Assembly (NCBI GenBank): GCA_041163745.1
Contig: JBEAQU010000049.1
Span: 124,001 to 188,000, forward strand
Direction of reading: 5' to 3'
Source: UBA6168 sp041163745
GTDB taxonomy: Bacteria; Bacteroidota; Bacteroidia; Chitinophagales; Saprospiraceae
Length of the DNA: 64,000 bases
The translations under genes were made by a program, and so were the position numbers. Below, in pieces: positions 1 through 8,509 of this stretch. Position 1 is the first letter of the stretch, and each line of letters opens with the position of its first letter. The notes beneath the pieces are model-generated. The model saw nothing but the letters and a program-made list of their open reading frames with translations. It had not been told where the DNA came from and did not search any database.

Positions 1-2
1 GT

Positions 3-38
3 GGGCGGTTCGGAATCATCAAAGAACAACGACCATGA
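3..38 (+). CDS. C-terminal tail of an upstream gene (partial, possibly 2-oxoglutarate dehydrogenase E1)
   Basis: One forward frame is open from the window edge to a TGA at 36-38 and encodes a tail ending IIKEQRP. The TGA overlaps the ATG of the next gene in an ATGA junction, the usual sign of translational coupling. The E1 subunit gene (sucA/odhA) commonly precedes the E2 gene, so this may be its end, but 11 residues cannot identify a family. The coding claim rests only on the overlap and on gene-order expectation. Confidence 0.3.
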   Translation, partial: GRFGIIKEQRP

Positions 39-1255
39 GTTTGATAGACATGAAAGTCCCTGTTATTGGGGAAAGCATAACCGAGGTGACCCTGTCGAAG
101 TGGCTGAAGGGCAACGGAGAAATGGTTCGGTTGGACGAGCCGATCTGCGAATTCGAGTCCGACAAGGCGACCCTAGAGTTTCCGGCGGAGGCTGCCGGAA
201 GGCTCGTTTATGTGGCAGCGGAGGGAGACGACCTTTCCATCGGGGCATTGGTAGCGCAGATTGACACGAGCGCGGTGGAGGCAGTGGCGCCCGATGCGGC
301 ATCCGTGCCCGTTGTCGGCACTGCGTCGGCGGCGTCCGAACCGGCCGGGCAATCCGTGGCGGCCGGGCATCCTTCCCCGGCGGCCGCAAAGGTGCTGAAG
401 GAGGGAGGGGTTTCCGCGGAGGACGTGACCGGTAGCGGCAGAGGCGGTCGGATCACCAAGGAGGACGCCCAGCAGGCTGTTGCGAAGAAAGCGGCTCCGG
501 TGCCAGCCCTTGTTCGGGAGGAGCCGGCAAGCGATGTGGCGGTACCGACGTCGGACCGGGCGGTGGAACGGAAGAAAATGAGCCGGATGCGCCGGACCAT
601 AGCCAAACGGCTGGTGAGTGCGAAGAATTCCACGGCGATGCTGACCACCTTCAACGAAGTGGACATGACGGCCTCGATGAACCTTCGTAAGCAGTACCAG
701 GAGCCGTTCGTAGCGAAATACGGAATCAAGCTGGGCTTCATGTCCATCTTTGCGAAGGCTTGTGCGAAAGTGCTGACGGAGATGCCGGATGTCAATGCGA
801 TGATAGACGGGGAAGACATCGTCTATCATCCGTTTGTCGACATATCCATTGCGATATCCACCCCCAACGGACTGGTTGTTCCGCCGGTCCACAACGTACA
901 ATCCCTTAATTTCGCAGAAATAGAGCGGCGGATCAAGGACTTGGCGGACAAGGCGCGCAGCGGAAGCCTTTCCCTGGAGGAAATGTCCGGAGGGACCTTC
1001 ACGATCACCAACGGCGGGGTGTTCGGTTCGTTGCTGAGCACCCCCATCCTGAACGAGCCCCAGGGAGCGATACTGGGCATGCACACCATACAGGAACGCC
1101 CGGTGGCCATCAACGGCAAGGTGGAGATCCGGCCGATGATGTACCTGGCCTTGAGTTACGACCATCGGTTGATAGACGGGAGTACGTCCGTGACCTTCCT
1201 GGTGAAGGTCAAGCGTTTGTTGGAGGACCCGATGGCCTTGTTGCTTGACCTTTGA
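35..1255 (+). CDS. sucB: Dihydrolipoyllysine-residue succinyltransferase, E2 of 2-oxoglutarate dehydrogenase
   Basis: This 406-residue protein is the E2 core of the 2-oxoglutarate dehydrogenase complex, moving a succinyl group from the lipoyl arm to CoA in the TCA cycle. Three parts are visible in order: a lipoyl domain (about 1-78) with the lipoylated lysine K44 in ESDKATLE; a peripheral subunit-binding domain (about 110-145, AAAKVLKEGG...GRITKEDA) after an Ala/Pro/Val-rich linker; and a catalytic domain ending in YDHRLIDG, with the His-x-x-x-Asp-Gly acyltransferase motif. A second Ala/Pro-rich linker separates the last two. ESITEVTLSKW at the N-terminus is typical of SucB rather than the pyruvate or branched-chain E2. 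The start overlaps the upstream stop. A related 2-oxoacid E2 is the only realistic alternative. Confidence 0.95.
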   Translation: MSLIDMKVPVIGESITEVTLSKWLKGNGEMVRLDEPICEFESDKATLEFPAEAAGRLVYVAAEGDDLSIGALVAQIDTSAVEAVAPDAASVPVVGTASAASEPAGQSVAAGHPSPAAAKVLKEGGVSAEDVTGSGRGGRITKEDAQQAVAKKAAPVPALVREEPASDVAVPTSDRAVERKKMSRMRRTIAKRLVSAKNSTAMLTTFNEVDMTASMNLRKQYQEPFVAKYGIKLGFMSIFAKACAKVLTEMPDVNAMIDGEDIVYHPFVDISIAISTPNGLVVPPVHNVQSLNFAEIERRIKDLADKARSGSLSLEEMSGGTFTITNGGVFGSLLSTPILNEPQGAILGMHTIQERPVAINGKVEIRPMMYLALSYDHRLIDGSTSVTFLVKVKRLLEDPMALLLDL

Positions 1256-1265
1256 CCTGCCGTCC

Positions 1266-1784
1266 ATGACCTTACGAGACTTGTTCGAGCTGATAGGACG
1301 GCATCCGGCGTGGGTGCTCTCCTATTTCATGTTGATACCGCTGGCTTCATTCCTGACCGGGAAAGCGGCGGCAGGGGAGGGGGGGCAGCCTCCGTGGCGG
1401 TACATTTATTCCGGGTGGGTGTATATGTCCTGCATACCAGGTGTCTTTGCGCTTACGCTGAGTGCGTATGTTTTCGTATTCGAGCGGCGAAGCATTTTCG
1501 ACACGGACGTGTACATGCAGTTGATGCCGGTATTGTCGATGTTCGTCACGTTGTGGCTGATCCGCCGGGAAGTATCGTTGGACGAGGTGCCCGGTTTTGA
1601 CAAGATCACGGGCTTGGTCGGCATGATGGCCGGCATATTCGCGGTTCTGTGGATATTGGACAAGACCCGAATCTGGATTGTTTCCTATCTTCCTTTCTGG
1701 CAGGGCATGCTGTTGTTCCTGGGGTTGCTGGCCTTGGTGTTGTGGGGGTGGCGGCAGATTTCCGCCCGGGGAGGACGGGGCTGA
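1266..1784 (+). CDS. Conserved hydrophobic membrane protein of unknown function
   Basis: The product is a 172-residue integral membrane protein with about four or five hydrophobic helices: around HPAWVLSYFMLIPLASF, the segment after YIYSGWVYMSCIPGVFAL, a stretch around MPVLSMFVTLWLI, and two helices at the C-terminus ending in GWRQIS. I recognise no catalytic motif and no named family. It begins 10 bases after sucB, so the two are probably co-transcribed. A TTG at 1245 would extend it by seven residues into sucB; the ATG at 1266 is preferred. It ends 14 bases from the convergent rhomboid gene. Confidence 0.75.
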   Translation: MTLRDLFELIGRHPAWVLSYFMLIPLASFLTGKAAAGEGGQPPWRYIYSGWVYMSCIPGVFALTLSAYVFVFERRSIFDTDVYMQLMPVLSMFVTLWLIRREVSLDEVPGFDKITGLVGMMAGIFAVLWILDKTRIWIVSYLPFWQGMLLFLGLLALVLWGWRQISARGGRG

Positions 1785-1798
1785 AGGATGCGTTTCGA

Positions 1799-2497
1799 TC
1801 AGCCGGGCAGGTTGTGGTAAGGCAGATTGTCCGCCAACCTCTCCGCCTTGGTTTTTTCGAAGGTGTCCCGGGCCAGGAAATACTGTTCGGTCGAAGGATC
1901 CTCCCTTTCCCAGGAAGGTGGCTGCCCTTCTTCATCCGCTTCGATTTCCTCCTTGTACCAATAGGCGGTGAAAATGCCGGCGAGGCCGCCGAGCAGATGG
2001 CTTTCCCAGGAGATACCTTCCTGGTTGGGCAGGATGCCCCAGAAATAGCCGCTGTACAGGAAGGTGACGATGAGGGCGAGGATGATGGACTTGATGCTGC
2101 GCCGGAAAATACCGCTCCAGAAGACGAAGGAGAGCAGGCCGTAGACGACCCCGCTGGCACCGATATGAAAGACCCGCCTGGCGAAGAGCCAGACCGCGAA
2201 GCCGGTTAGCAGGTAGATCATGAGGATGCCGCGGGTGGCGACCCGCCGGTAGAAGTAAAGCATGATGACCGACAGGACAAGGACCGGTGCGGAGTTGGAC
2301 AGCAGGTGAGGCAGGTCGTCGTGGATGAAGGGGGCGAAAAGGATGCCCCGAAGGCCGTACAGTTCCCTTGGCAGGATACCAAAGGTGCCCAGGTCGACAC
2401 TGGTCAGCAACTGGAACAAATGGATGCCCCACATGGCGGCAACATATCGGACGGCCATCTGGAGACTGGACAGGAAAAGACCTTGTGTTTCTGCCAT
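1799..2497 (-). CDS. Rhomboid family intramembrane serine protease
   Basis: This is a 232-residue membrane protein. The rhomboid catalytic dyad is visible: Ser115 in HIGASGVVYG (the GxSG motif) and His167 in the late helix SWESHLLGG. HLLSN at 64-68 fits the His-x-x-x-Asn of helix 2. About six membrane segments are present, followed by an acidic, soluble C-terminal tail of some 50 residues (KEEIEADEEG...). Rhomboids cut substrates inside the membrane; the substrate cannot be told from sequence. The gene stands alone, converging with the membrane-protein gene and diverging from a lipoprotein gene. A GC-rich inverted repeat sits just before its start. Confidence 0.9.
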   Translation of the reverse strand: MAETQGLFLSSLQMAVRYVAAMWGIHLFQLLTSVDLGTFGILPRELYGLRGILFAPFIHDDLPHLLSNSAPVLVLSVIMLYFYRRVATRGILMIYLLTGFAVWLFARRVFHIGASGVVYGLLSFVFWSGIFRRSIKSIILALIVTFLYSGYFWGILPNQEGISWESHLLGGLAGIFTAYWYKEEIEADEEGQPPSWEREDPSTEQYFLARDTFEKTKAERLADNLPYHNLPG

Positions 2498-2518
2498 GGA
2501 GGGGGGGGTGGCTCACCA

Positions 2519-2547
2519 CCGGGTGGGTGGGTGCGAAGCCCACCCGG
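2519..2547. other. GC-rich inverted repeat upstream of the rhomboid start
   Basis: CCGGGTGGG at 2519-2527 is complementary to CCCACCCGG at 2539-2547, giving a 9-bp GC stem around an 11-base loop; a tighter pairing shifted by four bases is also possible. It lies 22-50 bases before the rhomboid ATG in the gap between divergent genes, so it would fall in the leader of that mRNA if transcribed. The pairing is seen directly; any role in translation is inference. Confidence 0.4.
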
Positions 2548-2704
2548 GCCATTGCGACCCGTCGGCAAGCGGTTTAACAACCGAATACAGGTTAAAGTTA
2601 CGGCGAATTCGGCGAAAAGTAAGTAAAATAGCAGAACTTGCTCTCTTTCCTATCGTGGCCTCTGCCGGGAGGAGGGAAGTCGAGCATGAAAAAAAAATGG
2701 ACCG

Positions 2705-3214
2705 ATGACCAGCAAGCACCTAACATGTCTGGCGCTGGCCGCCGCAGGAATCCTGTTGGCGGCGGGATGTGAGCAAGCGCCACCCGCTGCCGGAGCCAGC
2801 ACCGGGGAGATTCCGGACGCAACGGGCGTCGCCGTACCCGACCAGCTTCCCAGCATACCTTTGTCGGTATTGGAAGACATATACCAACGGGGCACCCAGG
2901 CGGACTATATCTTTTACGACCATCCTTTCACTTTGAGTCTGTCGGAACAACCCAGCATCCAGTATTCCATCCGTCACATTGCGGAAGATTCGGCACCGAT
3001 GAAGCCAGGGTGCCGGCCGGCGGGACACATTTCCTACCAAATCAGCGGCAACATCGTTCTGGAGGGTGATTTTTATTTCAGCCAGGGTTGTACTTATTTC
3101 GTGTTCACGGAGGGGCAGCAACCGAAGTATGCCAACTACATGACGGACGAAGGCATCCAATATTTCAACAACCAGATACAGCAGGCCCTTCGATTGCGGC
3201 AAGGCATGCAGTGA
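2705..3214 (+). CDS. Hypothetical lipoprotein
   Basis: The 169-residue product begins with a lipoprotein signal peptide: a short basic n-region (MTSKH), a hydrophobic stretch and the lipobox LLAAGC with the acylated Cys at residue 22. A low-complexity Ala/Pro/Gly linker follows, then a globular part of mixed composition. Two further cysteines (in KPGCRPAG and SQGCTYF) could form a disulfide after export. I recognise no domain. It probably sits in the inner or outer membrane facing the periplasm. It begins 63 bases before the exopolyphosphatase gene ends its leader, on the same strand, and may share its transcript. Confidence 0.75.
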   Translation: MTSKHLTCLALAAAGILLAAGCEQAPPAAGASTGEIPDATGVAVPDQLPSIPLSVLEDIYQRGTQADYIFYDHPFTLSLSEQPSIQYSIRHIAEDSAPMKPGCRPAGHISYQISGNIVLEGDFYFSQGCTYFVFTEGQQPKYANYMTDEGIQYFNNQIQQALRLRQGMQ

Positions 3215-3276
3215 GTGTAAGGGGGCCGTGCGGTCACTCGTCACGAATGGCCGGCCGGACCGAAAAAAAAGCGCAT

Positions 3277-4191
3277 ATGCGAGCGGGCATCATCGATTGC
3301 GGTACCAATACCTTTCACCTGTTGGTGGCGGAATGGGCGGAGGGGGGGACGTGTTTCGAAGTGCTGCACCGACAGCGGGAATACGTTTGGTTGGGTGAAT
3401 CCGGGCTGGATTGGATTGGCCGGGAGGCTTTCGACCGGGGAGTCGCCTGTCTGGAGCGGTTTCGGGGGGAGATGGAACGTAACGGGGTGGTGCAGTGTCT
3501 GGCATTCGGTACGGAGGCATTGCGGCGTGCCGGGAACGGACCTGCTTTTGTGGCGGCTGCGGAAGCGGCGACGGGCCTGACCGTCCGTATGATCAGCGGG
3601 TTGGAGGAGGCGCATTTGATACACCGGGGGGTGATGCAGGCGGTGCCCCCTTTCGAAGGCAAGGCCTTGATCATGGACATCGGTGGGGGCAGTGTGGAAT
3701 TCATCATCTGCGATGCCACGAAGGTGTTTTGGGCGCGGAGTTTCCCCATCGGCCTGCAGGTGCTGCACAAGGGGTTCCAGCACAACGACCCGATCAGTGC
3801 GGGAGACCTGGCTGCATTGGAACATCATTTGGATTCGGTGTTGGCGCCTTTGTTGGAAGCGTTACAGATCCACGAGACGCCCTGGTTATTGGGCGCATCC
3901 GGATCATTTGAGGTATTGGAGGCTTTCTTGGTGCCGGTGCGGCAGCACGAACTGTTCTCCATCATCCCGGTATCTTCATACGGGCCGTTGCATCACAGGC
4001 TGTTGCGGATGAATGCGGCGGAGCGGCAGCGATTGCCTGCATTGCCACCGGAGCGGGTCCGGTTGATTGTGGTGGCTCTTGTGCTGATGGAGTTCGTCAT
4101 CCGTCGGGCGGGTATCCGGGAAATCATCACCTCCGCATATGCGATCAAGGAGGGCATGTTGGCGGAGCTGATGGAAGGGAGGCTGGCGTAG
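3277..4191 (+). CDS. Ppx/GppA-family phosphatase (short exopolyphosphatase)
   Basis: The 304-residue protein has the ASKHA ATPase fold of the Ppx/GppA family, which hydrolyses inorganic polyphosphate or pppGpp. Visible motifs are the N-terminal phosphate loop IIDCGTNTFHLLVAEW (4-19), the second phosphate motif IMDIGGGSVEF near 130, and the adenosine-type motif WLLGASGSFEV near 205. There is no C-terminal HD-like domain, so it is the single-module form common in Bacteroidota. I chose the ATG at 3277 because the family motif starts three residues later; an ATG at 3247 and a longer frame from 3088 would overlap the lipoprotein gene or add unlikely residues. Substrate choice between polyP and pppGpp cannot be read from sequence. 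Confidence 0.88.
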   Translation: MRAGIIDCGTNTFHLLVAEWAEGGTCFEVLHRQREYVWLGESGLDWIGREAFDRGVACLERFRGEMERNGVVQCLAFGTEALRRAGNGPAFVAAAEAATGLTVRMISGLEEAHLIHRGVMQAVPPFEGKALIMDIGGGSVEFIICDATKVFWARSFPIGLQVLHKGFQHNDPISAGDLAALEHHLDSVLAPLLEALQIHETPWLLGASGSFEVLEAFLVPVRQHELFSIIPVSSYGPLHHRLLRMNAAERQRLPALPPERVRLIVVALVLMEFVIRRAGIREIITSAYAIKEGMLAELMEGRLA

Positions 4192-4206
4192 CAGCTGCAG
4201 CGGCGA

Positions 4207-4779
4207 TCATCCTGGCGGAATCCGGAAGGCCCCGGTGGCCGGGGACCGTTGGTATATGGCGGGAAGGTTGCGGCAGCGGCCATTGTAATCCAATCCGTAG
4301 CCGACCACAAAGACATCATCGATAGCGAAGCATAAGTAATCCGGTCGGACAGGAAATCGGAGGGCATCCGGTTTGAGCAGCAGGACGGCCAGCCGGACGG
4401 AAGCGGGGCGGAGGGCTTCGAGTGACCGGACGAACTGGTGGAGGGTTCTGCCGGTGTCCACGATATCTTCCAGAATGATCACATCGCGGTTTTCCAGGTC
4501 GACATCGAGGCCCAGCACGGTCCGGACGGTGCCGGTGGAGGATGTTCCTTCATAGGATGCCAGGCGTACGAATGCCAGGTCGCAGGGGATGCCGGCGGCG
4601 CGGACGAGGTCGGCGGCGAAGATGAAGGAACCGTTGAGGACGCATAGGAAGACCGGAATTTTGTCCTGATAATCCATGGCGATATGCTGCCCGACGGTTT
4701 GGACGCGGCGGGTCAGCGAGGGTTCGTCGATCATGACCTCGAAGTGCAGGTCGTATGCTTTTACGGACGACGCATTCAT
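4207..4779 (-). CDS. hpt: Hypoxanthine phosphoribosyltransferase
   Basis: This 190-residue enzyme of purine salvage joins hypoxanthine (or guanine) to PRPP. The PRPP-binding motif VIILEDIVDTGRTL has the two acidic residues of the type I phosphoribosyltransferase loop. An early LNGSFIFAADL loop and the C-terminal FVVGYGLDYNGRCRNLP, with the Tyr-Gly-Leu-Asp-Tyr hood seen in bacterial Hpt, support the call. Length matches the family (about 175-190). Its ATG overlaps the stop of pepA (ATGA at 4776-4779), so it is probably translated by coupling from the pepA transcript. Confidence 0.95.
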   Translation of the reverse strand: MNASSVKAYDLHFEVMIDEPSLTRRVQTVGQHIAMDYQDKIPVFLCVLNGSFIFAADLVRAAGIPCDLAFVRLASYEGTSSTGTVRTVLGLDVDLENRDVIILEDIVDTGRTLHQFVRSLEALRPASVRLAVLLLKPDALRFPVRPDYLCFAIDDVFVVGYGLDYNGRCRNLPAIYQRSPATGAFRIPPG

Positions 4780-6272
4780 GCGGATGTTTGGCTGAAATGT
4801 TCCAGGAAATGCAGGAGCAGGCGAACACCGTAACCGGTGGCGCTTTTTTGGGTGGCGAATTCGGAATCAGCGAGCGCCATGCCGGCGATGTCGAGGTGAG
4901 CCCAAGCGGGGTGGTGCCGGATGAATTCCTCGAGGAATTTGGCGGCGGTGATGGCTCCGCCGGCGGGGTTGCTGCTAAGGTTCTTGATATCCGCGATATC
5001 GGAGTTGAGTTCCTGTCGGTATTCCGGCCAGAGGGGCAGTCGCCAGAGTTTTTCGCCGGTAGCGGTACCGGCTGCCAGGAGTTGGTCGGCGAGGCGGTCA
5101 TTGTTGGCGAACAAACCGGCGGCGTAAGTTCCGAGGGCGCGTATACAAGACCCGGTGAGGGTGGCGAGATCCAAGAGGGCGTCGGTATGGAAGGTGCGGG
5201 TCAGGTATTGGAGGGCATCAGCGAGGATGAGGCGGCCTTCCGCGTCGGTATCGATCACTTCGATGGTTTTTCCGCTGAGGGAGCCGATGACGTCGCCGGG
5301 CCGGATGGACAAAGCGTCGACGGAGTTTTCCGTTGCCGGGATGGCTGCCACGAGTCGGACGGGCAGTTTGAGCTTGGCGGCCAGTTGCACGGTGCCGAGC
5401 ACGGCGGCGGCTCCACCCATGTCCGACTTCATGTAATGCAAGTTGGCGGATGGTTTGATGGATAGTCCACCGGTGTCGAAAGTCACGCCTTTGCCTACGA
5501 GGCCGATACAGGGGTAAGAGCCTGCATTTGCAGGTTGGTAATCGAGCACAATCAGGAGCGGGGGCGCCTCGCTGCCGCGGCCGACCGCAAGGAGGGCTTC
5601 GAATCCCATCGATTCGAGGAGGTCTTTGGGGAGGATTTTGACCTGGAAGCCGTGCTGTTGGCCTGCGGCCGATGCCCAGGCGGCCAGGTGTTGGGGTGTG
5701 GCCTTGTTGGCGGGGGCATTGACCAGGTGCATGACTTCGGCGATGGTTTCGGCGGCAGCCACACCTTTCCTTAGCGCGTATTCGAGGGCGGGAGTGGGCG
5801 GCAGCGGAAGTTGCAATCCGACGTTATGGAGCCTGGAAGTTGCCTTGGCATGACCACCGGACTTATAATGACCGATGTCATAGTCCGCCAGGAGGCAACC
5901 CTGGACGGTGGCGTTCACCCAGTTCGGCAGCTGGTCATCGGGCAGTCCGGGAGGCCAATGGATGGCGAGGGATTCGCCCAGGTGTTTGCGATGGCGTAAG
6001 AAGAAGGAACGGGCGGCTGTCTGCATGTCCCGGAAACCCGGGTTGTCACCCATACCCAGAAGGAAGATACGGCGGTAGTGTTCCGGGGCAGTTCCGTAGA
6101 GCACATGAGTTTCCTTGAGGTCGGCACCGAAGCCATTTTCCAGGAGGAGGGTCGGGATGCCGGACCATTCGGACAGCAGGGCGTATGATTCCGGCAGTTG
6201 GTCGGACGACAACACCGGCACCAGCAGGTCATCGGTGGTCGGTGGGGGATGGGAGACGAAATGGAACTGCAT
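4776..6272 (-). CDS. pepA: Leucyl aminopeptidase, M17 family
   Basis: The 498-residue product is a cytosolic M17 metallo-aminopeptidase that removes N-terminal residues from peptides with two metal ions. The catalytic half carries GKGVTFDTGGLSIKP (metal-binding Lys and Asp), then MKSDMGGAAAV and the signature DTDAEGRLILADAL. The N-terminal macrodomain-like half is divergent, as usual. The gene is upstream of hpt with a 4-base overlap. The 198 bases between its start and pdxA show nothing recognisable. Confidence 0.95.
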   Translation of the reverse strand: MQFHFVSHPPPTTDDLLVPVLSSDQLPESYALLSEWSGIPTLLLENGFGADLKETHVLYGTAPEHYRRIFLLGMGDNPGFRDMQTAARSFFLRHRKHLGESLAIHWPPGLPDDQLPNWVNATVQGCLLADYDIGHYKSGGHAKATSRLHNVGLQLPLPPTPALEYALRKGVAAAETIAEVMHLVNAPANKATPQHLAAWASAAGQQHGFQVKILPKDLLESMGFEALLAVGRGSEAPPLLIVLDYQPANAGSYPCIGLVGKGVTFDTGGLSIKPSANLHYMKSDMGGAAAVLGTVQLAAKLKLPVRLVAAIPATENSVDALSIRPGDVIGSLSGKTIEVIDTDAEGRLILADALQYLTRTFHTDALLDLATLTGSCIRALGTYAAGLFANNDRLADQLLAAGTATGEKLWRLPLWPEYRQELNSDIADIKNLSSNPAGGAITAAKFLEEFIRHHPAWAHLDIAGMALADSEFATQKSATGYGVRLLLHFLEHFSQTSA

Positions 6273-6470
6273 GGACGAAGGTTTTTGTTTTGTGGGGGTG
6301 TTTGTGCGGCGGCCAGGCGCATGGTCTTTCAGGGTACGGGCTTCCGGCGGTCCGCGGCTAATCGACAGATGCTTTCCGAATGGGGGATTTCGTGTCGAGA
6401 TACGGCTGAATAGCCGGTGGCATAGCCGGAAGGAGAGGGGCGCATGGGTCGCCCGTCGGTTGTGGCTGGT

Positions 6471-7604
6471 TCAATAGGCGTCACCTTCCTGTGCTTCCAC
6501 CTCTGTTTCCACCTTCCGCACGGTATTTTCGCGAAGGTCGTGGTATTCCTTGCGGTGCCGGGTGATGTCGATGGCGGTGAAAAGCGCATGGAGGAAAGAG
6601 GATGGGTCCGCCTCATTTTTACCGGCGATATCGAATGCGGTGCCGTGGTCCGGAGAGGTGCGGATGACAGGCAGGCCGGCGGTGAAGTTGACCCCTTTGC
6701 CGAAGGTCATGGATTTGAAAGGAATCAGCCCTTGGTCGTGGTACATGGCGAGGATACCATCGAATTTCCTGTATCGGCCGGAGCCGAAGAATCCGTCCGC
6801 CGGGAAGGGGCCGAAAGCCAGGATGCCGTTTTTCTTACATTCGACGATGGCCGGTCGGATGATCTTCTCCTCTTCGCCACCGAGCAGGCCTTCCTCTCCG
6901 GCATGGGGATTGAGGCCCAGCACAGCGATGACGGGTCGTTCCAGCCCGAAATCGATGCGGAGCGATTCGTTGAGCATTTGGAGCTTGGCGATGATTTTCT
7001 CTTTTGACAGGCTGCCGGCCACTTCCTGGAGTGGGATATGAGCGGTGACGAGGCCGATTCGAAGGGATTCGCTGACCATCAGCATCAGGGCGTCCTTGGC
7101 GGCACATTCCTCGATGAGGAGCTCCGTATGGCCGATATGTCGGAAGCCGGCCAGCTGCATGGATTTCTTGTGGATGGGTGCGGTGACCAGTGCGTCGATG
7201 AGGCCGTTGCGAAGGTCTTTCACGGCTGCCTCCAGGCTCATGGCGGCGTATTTGCCACCCACGTCACTGGGTTTGCCAAGGCTGATGTTGACGTTGTCAT
7301 TCCAGATATTGACGACGTTGATCTTGTCGTAATGGAGTCGTTCCGCGTTACGTTGGCTGTAGAACGACAACTGGTCGAGGGCCACGATGTTCTTGTGGTA
7401 GGACACGACCTTGGAGGAGCCGTAGATGACCGGGATGCAGTGATCCAGGATTTTGCCATGGGAGAGGGCTTTTAGGATCACTTCCAGGCCGACGCCGTTG
7501 ATATCCCCGACGGTGATGCCTATGACGGGTCTGTTTTTCTTATCGACGGGCAAGGGCTCCAGGGTGGAGGGGATGGGGTTGTTTAAATCTGCGATAGGTT
7601 CCAC
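6471..7604 (-). CDS. pdxA: 4-hydroxythreonine-4-phosphate dehydrogenase
   Basis: This 377-residue enzyme oxidises 4-phosphohydroxy-L-threonine in the DXP-dependent pyridoxal phosphate pathway. The three metal-binding histidines lie in HIGHTE, NPHAGE and MYHDQGL. The N-terminus IGITVGDINGVGLEVILKAL and the C-terminal RTSPDHGTAFDIAG are family signatures. There is an N-terminal extension of about 25 residues before the conserved start and a charged tail of about 20 after it; no internal Met allows a shorter start. It diverges from rsmA. Distant homologues (PdxA2-like) act on other substrates, but all key residues fit PdxA. Confidence 0.95.
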   Translation of the reverse strand: MEPIADLNNPIPSTLEPLPVDKKNRPVIGITVGDINGVGLEVILKALSHGKILDHCIPVIYGSSKVVSYHKNIVALDQLSFYSQRNAERLHYDKINVVNIWNDNVNISLGKPSDVGGKYAAMSLEAAVKDLRNGLIDALVTAPIHKKSMQLAGFRHIGHTELLIEECAAKDALMLMVSESLRIGLVTAHIPLQEVAGSLSKEKIIAKLQMLNESLRIDFGLERPVIAVLGLNPHAGEEGLLGGEEEKIIRPAIVECKKNGILAFGPFPADGFFGSGRYRKFDGILAMYHDQGLIPFKSMTFGKGVNFTAGLPVIRTSPDHGTAFDIAGKNEADPSSFLHALFTAIDITRHRKEYHDLRENTVRKVETEVEAQEGDAY

Positions 7605-7699
7605 GAGCTTGTTACTTTTGTTGTATCCGCGTGGTGGGTCGCAGGGATTCCTTCCCGGCAGGTAGCCACCGAAGCGGGGTAAAAATAGACAAATAACCT

Positions 7700-8509
7700 A
7701 TGCGAGCCAAAAAATCATTTGGGCAGCACTTTCTGCACAACGAGGGGACGGCGGCCCGGATCGCCGGTAGTCTGCGAATGGTGGAATCGGTGCCGAGGAT
7801 ATTGGAGGTGGGACCTGGAAAGGGGATGTTGACCAAGCACCTGATGGAGATGGTTGCCGATTTCAGGGCGGTGGAGGCGGATGCGGACATGGTCCGTTAC
7901 CTGTCGGACCGGTATCCGACATTGGAGGGAAAGGTGATATCGGGGGATTTCCTCAGGTTGGATCTGGGGACCGTGTTCGGGGACGGGGCGGGGGCGCCGT
8001 TCCTGTTGATTGGAAATTTTCCTTACAACATCTCGTCGCAGATAGTTTTCCGGATGTTGGCTTACCGGGATTGGGTTCCGGAGATGGTAGGCATGTTCCA
8101 GCGGGAGATGGCGGTTCGGATTGCGGCTGCGCCGGGGAGCAAAGACTACGGCATCATCAGTGTGTTGGCGCAGGCCTGGTACCGGGGGGAGTACCTCTTC
8201 ACGGTAGGGCCCCGGGAATTCACGCCGCCGCCGAAGGTACAGTCTGCCGTGATTCGGCTCACGCGCCTGGGAGAGGGGCCAGCCTGTGACGAGCGGTTGC
8301 TGGTGCGGGTGGTCCGGCAGGCTTTCGGTCAGCGGCGGAAGATGTTGCGGAACACGATGAAGGCATTCTTTCGGGACCCGGCGGTATTGGCGGAGCCGTT
8401 CTTCGCATTGCGGCCCGAGGTTTTGTCGGTGGCGGATTTTGTGGCCCTGACGAACCGGATCATGCGGGAGGGGAACTACGATGTAGTGTCGGGAGAGGAG
8501 TCTGTCTGA
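7700..8509 (+). CDS. rsmA: 16S rRNA (adenine1518/1519-N6)-dimethyltransferase
   Basis: The 269-residue protein (also KsgA) dimethylates two adjacent adenines in the 3' hairpin of 16S rRNA late in 30S assembly. It shows the N-terminal KKSFGQHFL, the SAM-binding motif ILEVGPGKGMLT and the catalytic IGNFPYNISSQI (N-x-P-Y). The C-terminal domain has REFTPPPKVQSAVIRL. The start, ATG-CGA-GCC-AAA-AAA, gives the usual basic N-terminus. Its 3' end overlaps the end of uvrC by 34 bases on the opposite strand. A TACTTTTG element at 7613-7620 could be its -7 box. Confidence 0.96.
   Translation: MRAKKSFGQHFLHNEGTAARIAGSLRMVESVPRILEVGPGKGMLTKHLMEMVADFRAVEADADMVRYLSDRYPTLEGKVISGDFLRLDLGTVFGDGAGAPFLLIGNFPYNISSQIVFRMLAYRDWVPEMVGMFQREMAVRIAAAPGSKDYGIISVLAQAWYRGEYLFTVGPREFTPPPKVQSAVIRLTRLGEGPACDERLLVRVVRQAFGQRRKMLRNTMKAFFRDPAVLAEPFFALRPEVLSVADFVALTNRIMREGNYDVVSGEESV

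Noticed and set aside
173..1267. 364-residue minus-strand frame over sucB
   Set aside because: Antisense shadow of a gene with intact lipoyl and catalytic motifs.
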